Below, piece by piece: positions 23,950 through 37,601 of a stretch of DNA of 64,000 nucleotides. A model generated the notes under the pieces. That model saw only the letters and a list, made by a program, of their open reading frames with translations. It was not told the DNA's origin and did not search any database. Both the position numbers and the translations under genes were made by a program. The stretch lies in contig JACONQ010000018.1 in assembly GCA_014281115.1 (NCBI GenBank), positions 558,001-622,000 on the forward strand, written 5' to 3'. This DNA comes from Laburnicola sp. R22_1. Taxonomy: Eukaryota > Ascomycota > Dothideomycetes > Pleosporales > Didymosphaeriaceae. Each line of letters opens with the position of its first letter. The stretch's first letter is position 1.

Positions 23950-25880
23950 ATAAGAGAGAATATATAACTCGCCTAGTCACTTATAGTTAAAGTCTAATAG
24001 TTATAGTTCTAATAATATATATATACTAAAAAAGGTACTACTTTTATAAATCAATTTTAAGTCTCTGCCTCCCCTTCTATAAGATAATTAGTAACGCAAC
24101 TCCCTTAAAGTATCTAACCCATCTATAGAAGCTAGCAATCCTATTAATAATAATAGAGAGTTAGGCTACAGCTATAAAGTTTAATATAAAGACGCCTAAG
24201 AAGATTAAGTAGTTAAGATATTCTAGTTATCCAACGCAGCAAAGTTTATTAAAGACATATAGGCCTATCTAGACGCCTAGTTTAATATTATTATTAAATA
24301 CGCAAAGTTAGGCAAATACTAGTAGAAAAATTAGCCTATCTTAATATATTAGAGTCTATATTGTAGCAACTCTATAACGCCTATAACTTAGCTAAAGGCA
24401 CTAACCCTAAAGCTTATAAATAATTATAATAAGCTTATAACGCCTTACTTAACACACATAAGTAATATAGCGCAGAATACACTATTATAAAGAAAGAGCT
24501 TAAGGATAAATAGTCTCTAGTATACTAGATTTTCTAAGCTAGTAAAGATCTATAGATTAAGTATAATAATACTATTTAAACAAACTAGAACACCTCTATA
24601 GAACTTTATAATATTAAAGCAGACTACTAATATACACTTTAAGATACTTAGTAGTTTAAAGAGAAACTTTAGCAAATAAAGAGTTACGCGTAATAACTAG
24701 AGCGCTAAACCTAACTAGCTAAGTAAGTAGCTTATGCTATAGAAAATAAGTTAAACACTTTAAAGGCGCGCCTATTTAGTATTATAAAATATAGACAACC
24801 TATTACGCGCAAATAGTTCACTAGGTCTCTATTTTTACTTTAAGGCTAACGCGATATTTATATACTAAATAGTAATTCTACTCTTAACTACTATTATACT
24901 AGTATAATATATAGCTAATTTATATATACTTATTCTATAAAAGGATCTATATATAACAATCCTTATAATAGTTGTAATTTCTATAATAAGTGTAAGAATG
25001 TATATAATTATAACTAACGCAACAACTATAACTAATATAATAACTATAATAAATATAATAAAAAAGATTAATATAATAACTAAGATAGATAAGACGCTTG
25101 TAATCTACGTAATAAGCGCCCCTTTAGCGCCTTACACATATTAATTAGTACTACTAGGGGTTCGTATTACAAGGTTCTAGAAATTAAGTCTTTTAGTAGT
25201 AAGAGTATAGAGAATTATAAGTGTTAGCAAGTTACTATAGTTAATAAAGTAGTAACCCTCCTATTAGAAGAGTATAAGGTCTATTATATCTAACAATTTA
25301 TTAAAGATAATGCGTAGAACCTAGTCTACCCTATACTAAATTTAGTTAATACATTAGATAATTTATTAAAGCTATTAGATAAAACCTATATATCTTACAA
25401 TTAAATTATAGAAGTAGAATAAAAACTTTATAATAACACGCTATAATAAAAGCGCAGTAATACCTTTACTGCCTAGTAGGGTCGCTTCCTCTTTATTATT
25501 AATTTACTCTTAATAAATAAAATAGAAAAGGTTCGCTATACGCGTTAACTAATAGACAGTTACTTAGCTTAGCAGACTTCTACTAGTTCTATACCTAATA
25601 AAAGTCTTATAACTTTCTTAGGCTGCGCTTGCTAATTGCACTAATATAACTTAGATATAGATAGTTAGCTTTACACTAGGGCTAAGAAATTAGTTACTAC
25701 TACTTTATTTATAAAAGACTTATCCTATAAGCGCTCTTTCTATAACTAAAACTATAAAGCTCCTAAGCTCTTACTAAAAAGTGTATAACTAAGAAAAGAA
25801 AACATATAAGTAAGTTAAAATTATACTTTAAGTATAGTAAGCTAGATTATATATTATAAAATAAAGCCGCACTATATAAA
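23950..25880 (+). pseudogene. Gag-like region of element A, degraded
   Basis: Plus-strand frames with many TAG/TAA stops between the left LTR and pol. A stretch at about 24,950-25,080 codes a run rich in Asn, Tyr and Cys in the place of a nucleic-acid-binding domain. Assignment rests mainly on position. Confidence 0.45.
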
Positions 25881-26199
25881 AACAGAGATTTTATACCATT
25901 TAAACTTTTTTCACGCTCTTTTTAATTACTAAGCAGGGGACTCTGCTTTTTTGTTATGTTATTTAAGATAAAGGCCTTTATCGTGCTACCCCTAAGTAGT
26001 TAATTTAATGCCACACATACCTTTTAAAAATATACCTACACTAGTATTAGCTATATATATATTCTATATTAAAAATAAGGATAAGAAGAATAATCCCCAA
26101 TATAGGTCTAACACTAAAGATAAGAAGTTAGAAAATAAAAGGCTTCTAAACTAAATTATAATTAGGAGCAGATATAATAGCATAAAACTTATAAGAATA

Positions 26200-29100
26200 T
26201 TAGATTAATAGTCTACTATTTAAAAGCGGCAGCTAGTTATAATACCCTTAATAAGCCTATAGTAGTTTATATTATCTCTGCTACTACGCTAGAACTATCT
26301 ACTATATCTAACGCTACTTAGTAGTTAGAGTTTAACTATTATATTAAGCTACCTATCTTATAGAAATAGTTACGCGCGTATAGCTTAGTTAATACTAAGG
26401 CTACTATCTACTTTATCTAACAAATAGTTAAGTAATATTAGTTAAAGAAAATCTCTCTACAATAACTAATTAGACTAGCGTTAGCAAATAGCAACTAGTT
26501 TAGTAAACTTTATACTATAGTAGAAGTGTTAGTTTAATATAGAATTTATATAAGCACTATATTATGCTATATTACTAAAATTAATAAGTTTAATATTGTC
26601 TAAGGCATAAACTAAATAGATTACTATATACTAGTGCCTACCTTTAGATAAAGTTACTCCTTAAGTTTTAAATTAACACATTATCTAATAAACTGCTTAG
26701 ATAGTGCACTACCTAATAAGATTTATAATAATTAGCCACCTAATAGCGTAACCCATAAGAGGACCGCTTAAGTTAATATAGATATTATCTTAAGGTAAGT
26801 AGCTGCTATAATAATAGCTGGGAATCTAAACTCTACTATCTTTATTAAACCACATTACTAAAAAAGGCTTAACAATCCTAATCTAGGGGACGGCAACAAT
26901 AATACGTTTTAGTAATATATTATAGTTAATTTATGCGCAGCGCAGCACTGCACTATTTTAGACACTAACTTCTAGAAATATATAATAAAACTAGAGAAGC
27001 CTACACTAATCTAATAAGAAATTACTATCTTATTACTATTATTATTAATTAACTTTACCTATAGATTTAACCTATAAGAAGCAAATAAGCTGCCTTCTTA
27101 CCGTCCTAGTATAGACTATACTATTAACCTTAACCCTAACACTATAATATCTAGACCTAAGATATATAAGCTTATACGTAAAGAGTGTAAAGCTATTAAA
27201 GCTTATATAAATAAGATACTAAAGAAAGGCTTTATTCAACTTAATAGTTTACCTTATGCAGCGCCTATTCTATGTGTTAAGAAGCTAGGCAGAGGCTTAA
27301 AAATCTGCGTTAACTACTAAGCCCTTAATAAAGCTACTAAGAAAAATTGTAATGCGCCGCTATCTATTAAGAAAACTATAGCTTACCTAACTAAAGCCTT
27401 TATAATAAGTATTATTAATATTATTGCAGCTTTTAATACTGTTTAGGTTAGAAAAGAAGATAAGAAAAAGATAGCCTTTATAATAAGGTACAGTCTCTAT
27501 AAATATCTAGTAATGCTCTTTAGCCTCTGCAATACTCCTAGGACGTTTTAATTATATATTAACAATATCTTATAAAAACACTTAGACAACTTCTATACTA
27601 TATATCTAGATAATATACTTATCTATTTAGTAAATAAGAGTAAGCATAGAAGATATATCTAAACTATTATTTAGAAACTTATAGATATAGGCTTATTTTT
27701 AGATGTTTAAAAATCTTAGTTTAAGGTTAAATATATTAAATACCTAGGACTAATTCTTACTACTAATAGAATTAAGATAGACTCTACTAAAGTAGTTACT
27801 ATATAGAACTGGCAGCTCCTAAAGAGTCTAAAAGATATTTAAGCCTTGATTAGGTTTGCTAACTTCTACTAATAGTTTATTTTAGGGTTTAGCTAACTCG
27901 CCTAACTATTAACTGAACTAATAAAGAAGTCTAACACTTACGTTAAAGCCTTCTTATTAGCACCTAATTTTATAGCTGTGTAAGCGTTTAAGTAACTTAA
28001 ATAAGCCTTTATTTGCGCACCTATACTTATGCACTTTAATACTAACTTAGAAATATAGCTTTAAACTAATATATCTAACTTTATTACTACTACTATACTT
28101 TCCTAAATATATAATAGCGTGCTAAAACCTATTGCCTTTCTATTATATAAAATAAATCCTACTAAGTATAACTATAAAATCTATAATAAGAAACTCCTCG
28201 TAATAGTACGCACTTTTAAGAAGTGGCGTTTTAAACTCTTAGGCACTAAGATCCTAATTAATATTATTATAGATTACTTAGCACTGCAATATTGTATAAC
28301 TAATAAGTAACTTAATTAACACTAGACTAGATAGACTAAATTTATCTCTAAGTTTAACTTTCTTATAAGATACAGACTACAAAACTAGGGTACTAAACCT
28401 AATGCGCTTACTTACTACTCTAAGGACCTTCCTAAGGGCGCGTATAATAAATAATGTTAGCACTAAGTATAAATAATTTTAAAGCTATATTATATTACGC
28501 TAGAAGCCTACACTAATAGTAGCTGCTATAAAGCCTATTATAGTTCTAAAGATAGTAATAGCTGTAACACAACTTAGCTTAGCGTCTATATACTAAAGTA
28601 TAACCTATAAGGAGAAGCATAATACATAGTATATATAGCTTTACTAACACTATTGCAAATTTAGTCCTTATAGTATACCTAATTAGCGAGGAAGACAGCG
28701 TTAGTAAGGAGACTATAGAAGAATTACTTACGCTGTCTACCTTAGCACTTTTCTAGATATAGACTTCTAAGGTAGAGAAGAAGACATAAATTAATTTTTT
28801 TACTAATAATAGTATCTCTAAGAAAGACTTTATTATAAGAATTAAGGACATGTATATAAGTAATAAAGATCTAAGCTATTATATAGCTAAAATAGGGTAA
28901 GCAACGTTAGATTTTACTAGCACTTATCTATAATAAGAAACTTTATATTAAGTTAGGAGACTATAAGATTTGTAATAATCTACTATATATTTATAGTAAA
29001 CTATATATCCTATATAATAGTAAACTTTAAACTACTATTATTAAGGACGCTTATAATAAGCTTTATATAGGCTATCTAGGCAAACACGCAACTTATAATA

Positions 29101-30045
29101 GACTAAACTAATAGTATTATTAGCTCTATATAACTAATAACGTGGCGTAGTATATATATAACTGCCTTATATATTACTATGCAAAGGTTAATAAAAAGGG
29201 TAAGCATAGACTACTTTAACTATTGTCTATTCCTAAAAATACTAGGAGTATATATTAATTAACTATATTACTAAATTACTAGCCTATTATAATTATAGTA
29301 GAATCTATAAAGGCGTACTTATTAGTATTAACTACCTATTAAAGAAAAAGAAGTTTATACTAGTTATAGACCTTAAAGTTATTATACTAGTCTATATATT
29401 TATTAAATATATCTAGAGAGAAAAAGGATATCTAGCGTAAATTATTAGTAATTAAGGCGCGCAATTTATCTTCTACTTCTAGAGACAACTATATTAGCAA
29501 CTAGATACTTAACCTAAAGTTTTAACCTTGCACTATCTAGAAACAAATAGTTAGAGAAAGATTATTAATACCTAGCTAAAGTAGTACTTACGCGCCTATA
29601 TTAGCTACTAATAAGATAACTAGGCATTCTTCTTGTCTATAGCGAAGTTTATTACTAATAGCTAAGTTAGTGCAACTATAGGTATTACGATATTTATTAT
29701 AACTAAAGAATACTTACTATCTATAACTATATATAAGTCTAAGCTATCTAATATAAACCTAGTATTAGCACCTATATATATAGATTAATATAAGATAGAT
29801 AAGTTTATTACTAAGCTTAATAATATATATTACTTTTATTAAGATAATATAGTATAGACATAGGTAAAGTAAACTAAGTATATAAATAAAAACTATATAC
29901 CTACTTCTAAGTTACGCATTAGTAATAAGGTAATATTAGATATATAATTTATTATAATAATATATTCTAGTAAGTCCTTAGATATAAAGCACTATAGGCA
30001 ATTTACTATTACACGCGTTATAGATAACTCTACCTATATAATAAA
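26200..30045 (+). pseudogene. Ty3/Gypsy pol of element A (protease, RT, RNase H, integrase)
   Basis: Readable in one main frame through TAG stops. The RT starts near 27,150 (KLIRKECKAIKAYINKILKK, then GFIQLNSLPYAAPILCVKK and VNY-ALN). The catalytic YLDD box reads YLDN at 27,603-27,614. RNase H follows with KINPTKYNYKIYNKKLLVIV (28,150-28,210). The integrase lies at about 28,950-30,040, with YLGKHATYNRL in the zinc-binding region and KVILDIQF near its end. Stops stand mostly at expected Trp or Gln codons. The element cannot be active. Confidence 0.85.
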
Positions 30046-32055
30046 TCTATCCCCTCCTAGGTAAGAGTATAAACTGCCTCTACTTATTTGGTTTTTAAGT
30101 AGCCTTACTGCATTTAATTACTGCTTTTTTTTATTACGTTATAGCGCCTACGTAACATTATATAATATTATATTATATGTGTGCTAACCCCTAGGACCTA
30201 GAGCGCGTTAAAGTTTTACTAATATTTCTCTTCCTAGCTTTTAAGATAGTAAACTTACAATAACAACACTATAACTTACTTACTCACCTACTGCCTTACT
30301 AAATAATTAACTTCTACCTTCTACCTTTTGCCGCTACTTTACTAGATAATTAATAACTTAGACCTCTACTCTACTACTATAATATATAATAAGTATTACG
30401 CATACGCTTTTTACTTCTAACACTAAATAGCACTCTACTCTTCTTTGCTAACAACTTATTAATCTATTAATCTCTAGTATACTTCTCTAGCATTAGCCTT
30501 ACTCTACCTATCTCCTATAGAAATCCTATAGTATAAGCGCGTACCTATATATACCCTATACCTCTAGTAACTATTTATTATATATTTCTTTATACTAGCA
30601 AAACTATAGGTAGTTTAGAATATGCCTAACCTTTTACTTCTAGATTTAACTAAATCTTGCCTCTTGCTTTCTAAAAGCGCTCTAGTAACACCTATGACTA
30701 ATATAGCTAAGCACTAGGCAGCTAAACTAGTAGAGAGAGAGCTATAAGTTAAGATCTATAGTCTCTAGAGCACCTAGGTATTGCCTGCAATAAGACAAAC
30801 TAGCTATAGTAATTTATTTGCTATATAACTTATACTATACTACTATACATTCTATAAGGACTATAGGCGTCTAATCTTTACAATACCTATCCTATATATA
30901 TCTATTATTAGTGTCTAGATTATACTCCTTATTATTATATATCTTATTATTATTATCCTACTTATTATATTTATATAGACGCGTAACCGCCCGTCCTATA
31001 GAAAGTACGTTATTAGATTAATGGATAGCTATGCTAAATTATAACCTTAAGGTCTTGCGTAATAATTAGTTATATTATATATATAAAGATAGATAGATAA
31101 AAATAATCTCTAGTCGCAAATTTTTATAAGGTACTGCGTAGACAACTACGCGTTATATTATTATTATTAACTTTAGTACTATAGTATAGCTTATAATTAA
31201 CTCTATAAGGGGCTAATTTGCATATGTTCTTTTTAAATAGCCACTAAACTAGTCGTATTACTTTACTTATTTTACTGCGTTCTTTAGCACACCTACTACT
31301 TTCCCTTATAGCGTTATACTGTATACTAAGAGTGCGTAAAGTCTTCTTAATTAAAATAAATCTGTCTTTTAAGATAGACTACGTATATAATCTGTTTTAC
31401 CTATAGTTATTATATAGATAACCTAGCAACGCACTTTTAGAATAGTAGTTAGAATCTAAGGGCCCTATTAATATTAATATAGAGAATACCTTAGACTATA
31501 TAACTAAAGTAATACTAAACTATTGCGTTAATAGGAATCTCTAAGACCTATATCACTACAATAAGAAAGGGCTTCTTTAATACCTAGTTAAGTAGGAGAA
31601 CTACTCTAAAAGTCCTAACAACCTATCTTAGAAACTATAGATGCTCCTTATTAATGCTCTAGAAGTAGTAGAGTAGTTTTACTATAATAACCTATGCAAA
31701 CTATATAAGTATGCTAACTTTAGTAATCTAGTAGCAAGATAAGAGGTATTAGTATATAAGATTAGTACAATATACACTATAATATAAGAATAAAAAAAAC
31801 GCTTTACTATTATAGCAAGTAACTAAGTTGTTTATTATAGTTATGTGCGCCCTACTAGAAAAAGTTACTACTACTATATTAGTTAAAACAACCTATTAGA
31901 TATAGTTACTACTACTAGGTATATTATTATAATACTACTATTAACTGTATAATAGTTTATAATAGTTCTTAATAGTTAATAATAGTACTTAATAGTTAGT
32001 AATAGTTAATATAAGCCTTATTAGAGCTTAAGACTATTAAGGAGAAGGAGGGAAG
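30046..32055. repeat. 3' region of element A, related to 49,030-50,410
   Basis: About 2 kb between the integrase end and the LTR-C insertion. The first 1.3 kb is clearly similar, in direct orientation, to 49,030-50,410 (for example the shared block GTATAAGCGCGTAC). No protein family was recognised. It ends in an A/G-rich tract (32,037-32,055). Confidence 0.6.
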
Positions 32056-32244
32056 TATAAGACCTCCTTGTTACTTAGGTGGCCGAATGGAGACTTATGT
32101 CTCCTTTGGGCCTAGCGGGGGTTTAGATAAAAACCCCCTCACTTTAAATAAGAGCGGGTAGCGATTTGTCTCATTACTACTTACCTCCTAATATTATCCT
32201 ATTCTGTCTTATTAACTATTAGGCGTCCTAGTAACGTCCTTATA
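32056..32244 (+). repeat. Left LTR-C
   Basis: 189 bp, near-identical to 40,091-40,279; contains GGTGGCCGAATGGAGACTTA. Less degraded than the A and B LTRs. Confidence 0.88.
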
Positions 32245-32379
32245 TTCGAATCGCTCCCTTATAGGCAGCAGTAGTATTCTCGCCACTATAATAGCAATAC
32301 GTAGACCTAGTGGACGCCTTGCTTCTACAAGCTAGGAGCCAGGCGGCCCATCTAGGAACACTTGGCAGCAAGCTAGTAC

Positions 32380-33510
32380 TATTAGGTAGGTAGGAGAATA
32401 AGTGAAAGAACTTAGGAAGACTATCTAATAAGAAATTAATAATGGCCCTAAGGGTTTGCGAGCCCCTTAGAAGGAGCCAAATGCAATAGAAGCTAATAAA
32501 AGGGCGGCTTATCTCGCAGAACTATAGGACTAGGCACGCAAGAAATAGGAACAATAGGAAATATAACGTATTAAGAATATTTAACAACAATACAAAGCTG
32601 GCAATATAGCAGCTCTTAATAAGCTTACTAGTACCCCACGCGTGGCCACTATGGCCTTATTATCCCTAGTAGCCGCTAAATAAAGTACCTTGCCGCAACT
32701 ACCCCTACCACATACCTATAACCACAAGAGCTGCCGCGATTATAACTAATAGAAGTAGGATTATAAGTTTTATTTTTCGCAAGCATCTTCTTACTTTGTT
32801 ATAGAAGATTGTAAGGTTATCTTTAGTAGACAGTATCTGTCTAAGGATCTTTAAAGTTAATTTGAGTTGTATTCTAATTAATAACAACAGACAGACCCTA
32901 AATAGGCTCCTACCTAGCAGACGTTAATAGAACGAATGCTTAATGCCCTAGGCACTCTATTAGAACGCTAGCAGACGACGTTTAAGGCAATAAAGAACTG
33001 CCGCTAAAGGGTAGGCTAGTCTCTAATAGACTTACTTAACTACCTTCTTTCTTTATAGGATAAAATTAAGGAGCAAAATAAGCATTATAGGATAGCTAAA
33101 TTTATAGCTTCTATAGATAATAAGCTACGCAGAGAAGTTCTGTATTATCCACCTTCTTAGAGGGAAACTCTTATAGAGGTAGAAGAGATTGCCAATTGCC
33201 TTTACTAAAAAGAAGGGCGGTCTGCTAAGAGCAAAGGCAAGTCTAAGGACTTATTAAAGAGGCCTAAGTTAATAACGGCCCCCGCTAAGTTAGCTAGGCT
33301 GGCTAAACGCGGCAAAAAGAAGTGTAAGGACTATAAACAGTCTACCTTAACATAGAAAGAAAAGGATAAAGATAATCTAAAGGTTACTTGCTAGAACTGT
33401 GGCAAAAGAGGCCACGTTTCCCCTAATTGCAAGAAGGAGAGAAATCTAGACCTACCTTTCTGTTCTAAGAACGCATTGGAGTCCGTAGGAAAAGGCAAGG
33501 GCTGGCAGGA
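32380..33510 (+). pseudogene. Gag with CCHC zinc knuckle (chromovirus)
   Basis: Degraded gag ending in a readable CCHC knuckle at about 33,388-33,435: C-x2-C-x4-H-x4-C within NCGKRGHVSPNCKKE, with the residue before Asn changed to TAG. Lys/Gln-rich sequence precedes it. This is typical of Ty3/Gypsy gag. Confidence 0.8.
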
Positions 33511-33539
33511 CTAGACTCTATCCTATTAGTCGCAATTAT

Positions 33540-36500
33540 TAAGTATAAGAAGAATAAGCAGCTTAGAAAGCTCTATAATGTACTTTACCCAAAGGGGCTA
33601 ACTGCGATAATAGTGCAGGCTATAGTAGGGAATTTAGGCTTAGTTAAGGCACTAGTTAATAGTGGCGCTAAACTTAACGTAATCCTTGCTCGCTTTGCAA
33701 AGAAGAGAGATCTAATAGTAATATTCTTACTAGACTTTATAGTAGAGACGGCAAATAGTGCAAATATTACTATATATAGATCTACAGTTACTAAAGTGCA
33801 TCTAGTAGATACTAGAGGTTATAGAGAGACCTATTAGGTCCTATTTATAGTAGCAGACCTAAGAAAGTATAAGATATACTTAGGATTACTGTAGATTATT
33901 ATATATAATCCAAAACTTAACTTTCGCATAGGTTAATTATTATTTTAAGGAAAGTTAGAGTAGAATGCGCCTAACTACACTAAAGTGGCCCTTAAAGACA
34001 CAGAATAGTTTAGTTTAATAATATTAGACTTAACTGCGAAATTATGCGCATGTTATATTAGCTATATAGGTAATAGAATATCTATAATCTTAGTAAAGGC
34101 TATAATACTATAGGTATACTCCGCGACTAACCTAAGTATTAATCTTCTCCCTAGAGAACAACTGCCCTATTAGCCCCTCCATAACTTGTCTAAGGGCGAG
34201 CTAAGTGTCTTACGTAAGTATATCGCAGATTACTTGCAAAGAGGCTAGATATAACATTTAAGGTTACTAGCTAGAGCACTAATTCTATTCGCGAAGAAGA
34301 AGGATAGTACGTTTAGGCTATGCGTAGATTATCGCGGCCTTAATAAGATTACTATTAAGAATTTTTATGCGTTACCCTTAATTGCTAAGTTCTTAGAAAG
34401 ATTAGCAAAAGCGAAGTTCTTTACTAAGCTTAATATCTAAGAGGCATATTATAAAATAAGAATTAAGAAAGGTAATAAATAGAAGACAGCTTTTTATACA
34501 AAGTATAGATACTTTAAGTACTTAGTAATACTGTTTAGTTTAACTAATACTCTAGCACAATTCTAGAAGCATATTAATAAAGTCCTAGCAGAACTATTTA
34601 ATATAATGTGTATTATCTATTTAGATAATATACTTATTTTGTCTAATATAAAAGAGGAATATAAACAACATATAAAAGAAGTTCTCTAAAGGCTACGTAA
34701 GGCCACACTATATATTAAACTTAGCAAGTATAAGTTTTATTAGGAAGAGACAGAGTACCTAGGCTATATTATTAGCTAAAAGGAAGTTAGGGTACATAAA
34801 GACTATGTAAAAATAATTACAGAGTGGCCACTCTCTAAGATAGTGCGTAATATTAGGGTGTTTATTAGTTTTATAAATTATTACTAGATATTTATTATAG
34901 GGTTTTTAAGAGTGGCTCTACCTCTTACTAAACTTACTTAGAAGAAGTCTAGTGCTGCCTAGGGCAGGCAAACTTAAAGAAGGGAGAAAAGCTAACTCTT
35001 ACACCTAAATACGTAGGCAAGAGCAGCTTTTAAAGAGTTAAAGGCTGTATTTATAGTAGTGCCTATATTAGTGCACTTTAAGTCTAATAGAGAGATAAGA
35101 CTTAAGGTAGATATCTTAGGTAGCGCAATATCTAGCATATTAAGCCAAAATGTGTCCAAATCTAATAGAATCCCGTAATAGCGACCTATTAGTTTCTTTT
35201 CACAAACGCTAGATAGTATATAACTTTAATACAATACACATAATAAGGAATTGCTAGCTATTAATAGAAGTATTAAATATTAGCAACACCATCTATTAAG
35301 TATCCTATTTACTATCCTTATAGATTATAATAACTTGCGATAGTTTATAAATATAAAGAAATTAAACTACTAGTAGATTAGGATCTATAAGAGGCTAGCA
35401 GAGTACAATTTTGTTATTATCTACCTGCTAGGGAAGAAAAACCTAGCAGATAGACTATTAAGACGCCCTGACTATATAAGCGAGACGCAATACCTAGTAG
35501 AAAAAGAAAATAGGGCTTATATAGAGCCTTTAGGAACAATATTAAGTAGGGATACTTTTAATAAACTAACTACCTAATTAATTAGTGGGATTACAAGGTT
35601 CTAACAAGCGGTACCCTAGGAATAAAGGCGGCTAAGAAGGCGCGAATCTAGGAGAGTAATTGCGAAAGAGCTAATATTATTAATAGAGATTAGCTCTAAA
35701 TCCAACTCGGAGATTAAAAATAAAGTTAAGGCTCTAAGAGAATCTTAGTCCTAATAGTTAGGCGAGAACTCGCCAGAAGAAGGCGTAATAAAGCAAAATA
35801 GAATTAAAGTGCTTACAACAAGTACGGAGAAGGCAAAGGCTCTCTAGACATACTATAATAGCCCTATAGCTGGGCATTTTAGAGCGAAGAAGACGTTAGA
35901 GAAGTTAAGAAGGCATTTTTAATAGAAAGGAATGCGACGTAAAGTTAAGGACTACTATTATAACTATTTAAAGTGTAGGATGTCTATAGCACCTTAATAC
36001 TAACTATATAGTTTTTTAAATCCTTTGCCCGTACCAAATAGTCCTTAGGAGGATATTACCTTAGATTTTATTATAGACTTACCTCCTAGCCAAATACTTG
36101 GCCAAGTCTATAATGCTATTCTAGTAATAGTAGACTGTCTAACAAAGATGGCTTATTATATACCTACTAGGACAAATTAAGACGCGAAGAACTTGGCAGA
36201 AGCCTGGATTTGGGATATTGTTAGGTTATACGGCACTTCCAAGATAATCTTATTAGATAGAGGTCTAATAATAAACTCTCGCTGTTAGGACTCTTTTTAT
36301 TATTACCTTAACACTATAAGAATATTATTATTAGCCTATTATCCGCAAAGAGATGGGCAAACTAAAAGGCAGAATTAGATACTTAAGTAGTATCTTTAGT
36401 GTTTTTGCTATCTAGAATAGGATAACTAGGCAAGGTAGTTACCAATTACGAAATTTGCGTATAATAATAGCATAAACACAGCAACTAGAGTAACTCTTTT

Positions 36501-37110
36501 TTGTGCATACTATGGAGCGAATCCTTATGCGCTAGAATAGCCTAGAATGCCGCTTAGCGATGGAGAATCGCCACTAGGCACGTTAATTGCAGTAAGAGTT
36601 ATCGCACTATAGGCTTATTATAGAATAAAGATTGTAGCGGCGAATAAGTACCAGAAGAAGTACGCTAATAAGAAGAGGAAGCACCTTAGTCTTAAAATAG
36701 AGGATTAAGTGTTTATATCTACTAGATATCTAAACTTCGCTTAACCTAAGCGCAAACTTAATTAGAAGTTTATTAGACTAGGTACAGTTAAGTACTCTAT
36801 AGAGAAAGAAGCCTATAGAGTTAACTTTCTAGAATTAAATGCATACCCAGTCTTTTATATATTGTTATTAGAGCCATAAAAATAAAGGGGAGCTATTAAG
36901 TCTTAAGTAGATCCTATTATAGACACTCTACACACGTTTAGTAATAACGTGTACTACGTAGAGAAAGTGCTAGAGAGTAGGTAGTTATTAGTTAGAACCT
37001 ATAAATACCTTATTAAATAGGAGGGTTACCCAGAAAAAGAAAATTCATAGAAGCTAGGCACTAATCTAAGTGCTAACGCTATTAAAGAGTTCTAGAAAAG
37101 AAAAAATATT
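33540..37110 (+). pseudogene. Chromovirus pol: protease, RT, RNase H, integrase, chromodomain
   Basis: One frame can be followed through TAG stops for 3.5 kb. The protease motif reads LVNSGA (expected Asp changed to Asn, 33,658-33,660). The RT has [20 protein letters not shown], then AKFFTKLNI and YLDN (34,618-34,629) in place of YLDD. RNase H has LQYNTHNKELLAI; the integrase has HFRAKKTLEKLRRHF, then LDFIIDLPPS and LLDRG; the Glu expected in the QTERxN block is Lys (QTKRQN). A chromodomain (36,955-37,107) reads YVEKVLESR, then YKYLIK-EGYPEKENS, with two conserved Trp as TAG. Confidence 0.9.
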
Positions 37111-37601
37111 CTAGAATAACGTTAAATAGGCTCTTATTCGGGTTGAACAACTGCAGAAGGGGGATAAGGGAAGAAAAAAACCTCCTTAGAGAATTTTATT
37201 TCCTTTTCTATAAATAAGAGGTCGAACTTAACTATATAGTTAGAGAACTACTACGAAAAGTACACTTACTACCTTTACCTATTTCTTCTCTATATAGAGT
37301 TTTTTTTACTATAATTATAGAGGTGTTTAATAGTATAAGGTATTGTAAAGGTAATATAAACTTAGAAAGATTATAGTATCTCTAGGGGTTAGTTTAAAAG
37401 AACTATAAAGGACCATAAGAGCATATCACACTTTACTTAGAGCCAAAAGAAGAGAATATTCTAAGAACCTGGGTTTAAGATATTTTAGAGCGTCGCCGCC
37501 CGCCAGAAGGCGCTATCTAAGTCCTAACGGACTCCCATATTACAGGGAGCCGTTATTCCTAGGGACCCTAAGGCATAATGGTCCCAGAGATCCCCCTTAT
37601 A
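37111..37601. repeat. Post-pol region with A/G tract and hairpins
   Basis: Follows the chromodomain. It has a polypurine-like tract (37,157-37,170), and a GC-rich pocket with an 11-bp stem (TAACGG/CTCCC paired with GGGAGCCGTTA, 37,525-37,555) and a second stem GGGACC/GGTCCC (37,562-37,585) just before the mariner insertion. It may be an unrecognised LTR. Confidence 0.5.

Noticed and set aside
28119..28310. Apparent 63-aa gene in the AT-rich block
   Set aside because: It is the RNase H piece of element A pol between two stops, not a gene.
32705..32887. 60-aa minus-strand hydrophobic frame
   Set aside because: Lies antisense to degraded gag; composition explains it.
33613..33837. Apparent 74-aa gene in the AT-rich block
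   Set aside because: It is the degraded Gypsy protease of the chromovirus.
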